Source of the DNA: Tannerellaceae bacterium | GTDB taxonomy: Bacteria; Bacteroidota; Bacteroidia; Bacteroidales; Tannerellaceae | Reading direction: 5' to 3' | DNA length: 10,745 nucleotides | NCBI GenBank assembly: GCA_020860805.1 | Contig: JAJBTP010000135.1 | Span: forward strand, 1 to 10,745 | Part shown: in pieces, positions 7,797-10,745 of the stretch | Position numbering within the stretch: the stretch's first letter is position 1 | How the letters are laid out: the number at the start of each line of letters is the position of its first letter | Notes under the pieces: generated by a model | The model's database searches: none | What the model was told of the DNA's origin: nothing | Seen by the model: the letters and a program-made list of their open reading frames with translations, nothing else | Translations under genes and position numbers: made by a program

Positions 7797-10374
7797 ATTT
7801 AGATACTTTCGTATGTTGTTCTACCTCTTTGGCAGTTGTTTTTACTTCAGAGATAATTTTCTGTTCTTCTTCGTCGAAGTCTACTATAATTGTATCGCCT
7901 TCGGTTACGGATGCACGGATAATTAATTCGGCCATTTCATCTTCCAGGTATTTCTGGATAGCGCGTTTTAGCGGACGTGCTCCGAACTGTACATCGTATC
8001 TTTTGCTGGCAATGAAGTCTTTGGCTTTGTCGGTAAGTACCAACTGGTATCCCAGACCTGCTACGCGTGCATACAATCCTTCCAGTTCGATATCGATAAT
8101 CTGGTGGATAGATTCTTTGTCCAGCTGGTCGAATATAATGATATCATCAATACGGTTCAGGAATTCCGGAGCAAAGGCTTTATTGAGTGCTTTCTGGATG
8201 ACTCCACGGGAGAAATCTTTGTCTGTTTCATCTTCTGCTCTGGTGTTGAAACCGACTCCACGGCCGAAATCTTTCAACTGGCGTGTACCGATATTGGACG
8301 TTAATATCAGGATGGTATTTTTGAAGTCAATCCGTCGTCCCAGACTATCTGTCAGGCGTCCTTCATCCAATACCTGTAATAACAGGTTAAATACGTCCGG
8401 ATGTGCTTTCTCGATTTCGTCCAGTAAAACTACTGAATAGGGCTTACGGCGTACTTTTTCTGTTAATTGTCCACCTTCTTCATACCCTACGTATCCCGGA
8501 GGCGCTCCGATTAAGCGGGAAACCGCAAATTTTTCCAGATATTCACTCATATCGATACGGATTAATGAATCGGCTGAGTCGAACAGGTATTCTGCCAGTT
8601 TCTTTGCTAAATGGGTTTTACCTACTCCGGTAGGCCCGAGGAACATAAAGGTTCCAATCGGCTTGCTGGGGTCTTTCAGTCCTACCCGGTTCCGTTGGAT
8701 AGCTTTCACTATCTTTTGTACGGCATCGTCCTGACCAATAACCTTGCTTTTCAGAATATCGCTCATTTCAAGCAGTTTCAGGTTTTCGGCTTTGGCAATA
8801 CGTTGCACCGGTACACCTGACATCATGGCAACTACTTCGGCTACTTTTTCTTCGTCTACCGTTTCGCGGTGTTCCTGTAGCTCCTGTTCCCACTTGGCTT
8901 TAGCGGCTTCCAGTTGTAAAAGTAGCTGGCGTTCTTTGTCGCGGAAGCTGGCTGCCAACTCAAAGTTTTGGGATTTTACCGCAGTAAGTTTCTCATTTTT
9001 AGTGTCTTCTATCTGGGCCTCCAGCTCTTCGATACTTTTTGGTACAATGATATTTGATATATGTACGCGTGAACCTGCTTCATCCAGTGCATCAATTGCT
9101 TTATCCGGGAAGTTCCGGTCGCTGATATAACGTTCAGTCAAATTGACACATGCTTTTAATGCTTCGTCAGTATAAATGACATTATGATGTTCTTCATACC
9201 GTGGGGTGATATTTTTCAGGATTTGAAGGGTTTCCTCAGCGGTTGTCGGGTCAACGATTACTTTCTGGAAACGGCGCTCCAAAGCTCCGTCTTTTTCAAT
9301 ATTTTTACGGTATTCATCCAGGGTTGTTGCTCCGATACATTGGATTTCTCCTCTGGCCAGTGCCGGTTTCAGCATATTGGCGGCATCCGTTGAGCCGGAC
9401 GCAGAACCTGCTCCTACAATGGTGTGTATCTCGTCTATAAACAGGATAATGTTCGGATTCTTGGATAGTTCGTTTAGTATCGCTTTGATGCGTTCTTCAA
9501 ACTGTCCCCGGTATTTAGTTCCGGCTACGATGGAAGCCATATCCAGGCTAATCACCCGTTTGTCGAATAAGATACGGGATACTTTCCGTTGTACGATACG
9601 CAGGGCTAAACCTTCTACGATAGCTGATTTACCTACCCCTGGTTCACCGATTAATACAGGATTATTCTTTTTACGGCGGCTCAGAATCTGTGCCAGTCGC
9701 TCTATTTCCTTTTCACGGCCTACAATGGGATCTAAACGGTTTTCAGCTGCCGCTCTTGTCATATCTGTTCCGAAGTTATTCAATACAGGGGTATCATTCG
9801 GAGACTTGGGCTGTCCTGAGGCGGATCCTGAAGAGCGTCCTTCTTTCCGGGCAGAGAAATCATCTTCATCTTCGTCCTCATCGTCTGTAAACCCGTCGGT
9901 TATTTCGTCAAATTCAGTAATGTCTTCCATTTCCTGACTGTTTTCTTCTGCCAGTTGGTTATATACGCTGCGGTATGTAATACCAGCATCGCCCAACACT
10001 TTGGCAGCGACATTAAATTCTTCTTTCAGGATAGCAAGCAGGAGATGTTCGGTACCGGTCACATCGCTTTTGAACAGGCGTGCTTCCAGTACACTCATAC
10101 GTAGTACGCGCTCAGTTGTTTTACTGATCGCTATATCTTCCTGTAGTGTATCCTCGTTTTCAAATGTGTTTTTTATATCTTGCTCGATATTTGCTTTAAT
10201 CTCCAGTATATCAGCATTGAGGGATTGCAAAATTTGCATTGCTTTTCCTTCTCCGGTTCGTATAATTCCCAACATTAAGTGTTCCGGTCCGATATAACTA
10301 TTTTGAAGTCTGGAAGCCTCTTCACGGCTGTATTCCAATACATCAACCAAGCATTTTGAATAGTTATTCTTCAT
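7795..10374 (-). CDS. clpC: ATP-dependent Clp protease ATP-binding subunit ClpC
   Basis: Intact 859-aa class I Clp/Hsp100 ATPase, a hexameric unfoldase that feeds proteins to ClpP in the cytoplasm. Seen: a double N-domain repeat (about 1-145, with IGPEHLMLGII and TGTEHLLLAIL), then an acidic linker (TDDEDEDEDD, 163-172). AAA-1 has Walker A GEPGVGKS (243-250) and Walker B ILFIDEIH (310-317). A short UVR-like middle domain (about 450-505) marks ClpC rather than ClpB. AAA-2 has Walker A GPTGVGKT (580-587), Walker B VVLLDEIEKAHPD (648-660) and sensor-2 GAR (798-800). GRGVGFN (704-710) sits where the ClpP-binding VGF loop is found, which supports a protease partner. The start at 10374 is set by the Clp N-domain alignment and a good Shine-Dalgarno 11 nt upstream. 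It has its own promoter and terminator, so it is probably monocistronic. No mcsA/mcsB or ctsR homologue is in the window. Confidence 0.97.
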   Translation of the reverse strand: MKNNYSKCLVDVLEYSREEASRLQNSYIGPEHLMLGIIRTGEGKAMQILQSLNADILEIKANIEQDIKNTFENEDTLQEDIAISKTTERVLRMSVLEARLFKSDVTGTEHLLLAILKEEFNVAAKVLGDAGITYRSVYNQLAEENSQEMEDITEFDEITDGFTDDEDEDEDDFSARKEGRSSGSASGQPKSPNDTPVLNNFGTDMTRAAAENRLDPIVGREKEIERLAQILSRRKKNNPVLIGEPGVGKSAIVEGLALRIVQRKVSRILFDKRVISLDMASIVAGTKYRGQFEERIKAILNELSKNPNIILFIDEIHTIVGAGSASGSTDAANMLKPALARGEIQCIGATTLDEYRKNIEKDGALERRFQKVIVDPTTAEETLQILKNITPRYEEHHNVIYTDEALKACVNLTERYISDRNFPDKAIDALDEAGSRVHISNIIVPKSIEELEAQIEDTKNEKLTAVKSQNFELAASFRDKERQLLLQLEAAKAKWEQELQEHRETVDEEKVAEVVAMMSGVPVQRIAKAENLKLLEMSDILKSKVIGQDDAVQKIVKAIQRNRVGLKDPSKPIGTFMFLGPTGVGKTHLAKKLAEYLFDSADSLIRIDMSEYLEKFAVSRLIGAPPGYVGYEEGGQLTEKVRRKPYSVVLLDEIEKAHPDVFNLLLQVLDEGRLTDSLGRRIDFKNTILILTSNIGTRQLKDFGRGVGFNTRAEDETDKDFSRGVIQKALNKAFAPEFLNRIDDIIIFDQLDKESIHQIIDIELEGLYARVAGLGYQLVLTDKAKDFIASKRYDVQFGARPLKRAIQKYLEDEMAELIIRASVTEGDTIIVDFDEEEQKIISEVKTTAKEVEQHTKVSK

Positions 10375-10385
10375 ATTGTATGCGT

Positions 10386-10391
10386 CTCCTT
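10386..10391 (-). promoter_or_regulatory. Shine-Dalgarno sequence of clpC
   Basis: AAGGAG on the minus strand, 11 nt upstream of the clpC ATG. Bacteroidota genes often lack a recognisable Shine-Dalgarno, so this match helps fix the start. None comparable is seen before the flippase gene. Confidence 0.7.
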
Positions 10392-10397
10392 CCAGTG

Positions 10398-10431
10398 CAA
10401 AATTAATTAATACTCTTCATATAACATCAAA
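10398..10431 (-). promoter_or_regulatory. clpC promoter, Bacteroidota housekeeping type
   Basis: The -7 element TAATTTTG (10398-10405) fits the TAnnTTTG consensus exactly. A TTTG at 10428-10431 could be the -33 element, with 22 nt between them, slightly longer than the usual spacing of about 19-21. Transcription would start about 10390-10393, giving a leader of roughly 20 nt that begins at or just ahead of the Shine-Dalgarno sequence. No heat-shock type operator was recognised. Confidence 0.72.
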
Positions 10432-10452
10432 ATTCGTGCCAATGTTGCTTAT

Positions 10453-10491
10453 AAAAAGTGAATGGAACTACTTTCTCAAGCAATTCCATCC
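10453..10491 (-). terminator. rho-independent terminator on the minus strand, upstream of clpC promoter
   Basis: On the minus strand, a 14-bp stem with a GAGA (GNRA) tetraloop spans 10460-10491 and is followed by AC and five U (10453-10457). The pairs are Watson-Crick or G-U with no bulge. It would end a transcript arriving from the right, either a gene beyond the window or a small RNA made within 10492-10745. It lies just upstream of the clpC -33 element, so it also isolates the clpC promoter. Confidence 0.72.
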
Positions 10492-10745
10492 GGAAAGTTT
10501 CATATACTTTATTACCCTAGTATATAAATTACTAACTATGTGAATTTTTGTTAGTACGAAGATAATGGCTTTCGCAAGGGATTATCTTCTTTTTTGTTCG
10601 CCAAATTATTAATTGATTCTTGTTACTATTTAAAGCTTAACGTCAGAGAGTGGTTTCCGGTTTGTATATAAGCTGATAGAAGACAGATACAGAAAAATAG
10701 TACCTCTTTCTGGTTTACAATTAGTTATCTATACTGACCTTATAT
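10492..10745. other. non-coding region with paired inverted repeats
   Basis: Stop codons occur in every frame, so no protein gene is supported. Besides the T6 hairpin it holds a 7-bp stem TACTAAC (10530-10536) with GTTAGTA (10550-10556). The same TACTA can instead pair with TAGTA at 10518-10522, so the two pairings exclude each other. A weak minus-strand promoter-like TAATTTG lies near 10603-10609. To the right of about 10610 I see nothing recognisable. Together with the minus-strand terminator this could be a small RNA of about 150 nt, but that is only a suggestion. Confidence 0.4.
10558..10595 (+). terminator. hairpin followed by T6, terminator-like on the plus strand
   Basis: A perfect 9-bp stem, GAAGATAAT (10558-10566) with ATTATCTTC (10581-10589), encloses an inner CTT/AAG stem with a TCGC loop, and six T follow directly (10590-10595). 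On the plus strand this is a canonical terminator shape. No plus-strand gene is visible to its left, so it may serve an antisense or leader RNA, or be a structure element of a minus-strand RNA. Confidence 0.55.

Noticed and set aside
7769..8440. Long plus-strand open frames opposite clpC (also 9377-9937 and 10001-10297)
   Set aside because: Serine-rich translations lying antisense to a well-conserved gene; they have no domain and no start signals.
1..10745. CRISPR array, tRNA, insertion sequence, invertible promoter or prophage element
   Set aside because: No direct repeat-spacer pattern, tRNA-like clover, transposase or recombinase text, or long inverted repeat flanking a promoter was seen.

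Overview
The window looks like chromosomal DNA of a Bacteroidota member, most likely a gut-type Bacteroidales. The grounds are the protein families, the moderately AT-rich composition and a TAnnTTTG-type -7 promoter element (TAATTTTG) in front of clpC. There is no rRNA, tRNA, CRISPR array, transposase or phage gene. Every gene I can support lies on the minus strand, so the biological order runs from high to low coordinates.

Region 1 (10745 down to 7795). About 370 nt of non-coding, hairpin-rich DNA precedes an intact 859-aa ClpC-type AAA+ unfoldase. clpC has its own promoter and Shine-Dalgarno sequence, and it ends in a 16-bp perfect-stem terminator that overlaps its stop codon.

Region 2 (7794 down to 7355). 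A 440-nt intergenic gap contains a 42-bp tandem repeat (two good copies and one decaying copy). I could not find a convincing promoter for the next operon.

Region 3 (7354 down to 1). This is a tightly packed, co-directional seven-gene surface polysaccharide operon: Wzx-type flippase, GT2 glycosyltransferase, FrhB-like iron-sulphur protein, polysaccharide pyruvyl transferase family protein, second GT2, GT4 glycosyltransferase, and an EpsG/Wzy-type polymerase that runs off the left edge. The genes overlap by 4, 11 or 19 nt, except for one 9-nt gap. A plausible division of labour is as follows: the glycosyltransferases build a lipid-linked repeat unit on the inner face of the inner membrane, the FrhB-like and pyruvyl-transferase proteins modify it, Wzx flips it, and the EpsG-like protein polymerises it. 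No initiating sugar-phosphate transferase, chain-length regulator or export gene lies in the window.

The most striking observation is that six of the seven polysaccharide genes are broken as written. I find eight small indels (mostly +/-1 nt, several in A/T or C/G runs). Correcting them restores full-length family-like proteins whose stops fall exactly at the next gene, including two ATGA overlaps. The pyruvyl-transferase gene and clpC are intact. Consensus sequencing error is the simplest explanation. Real decay or homopolymer phase variation cannot be excluded from the sequence alone. As written, the operon shows up as about ten shorter reading frames that should not be read as separate genes.
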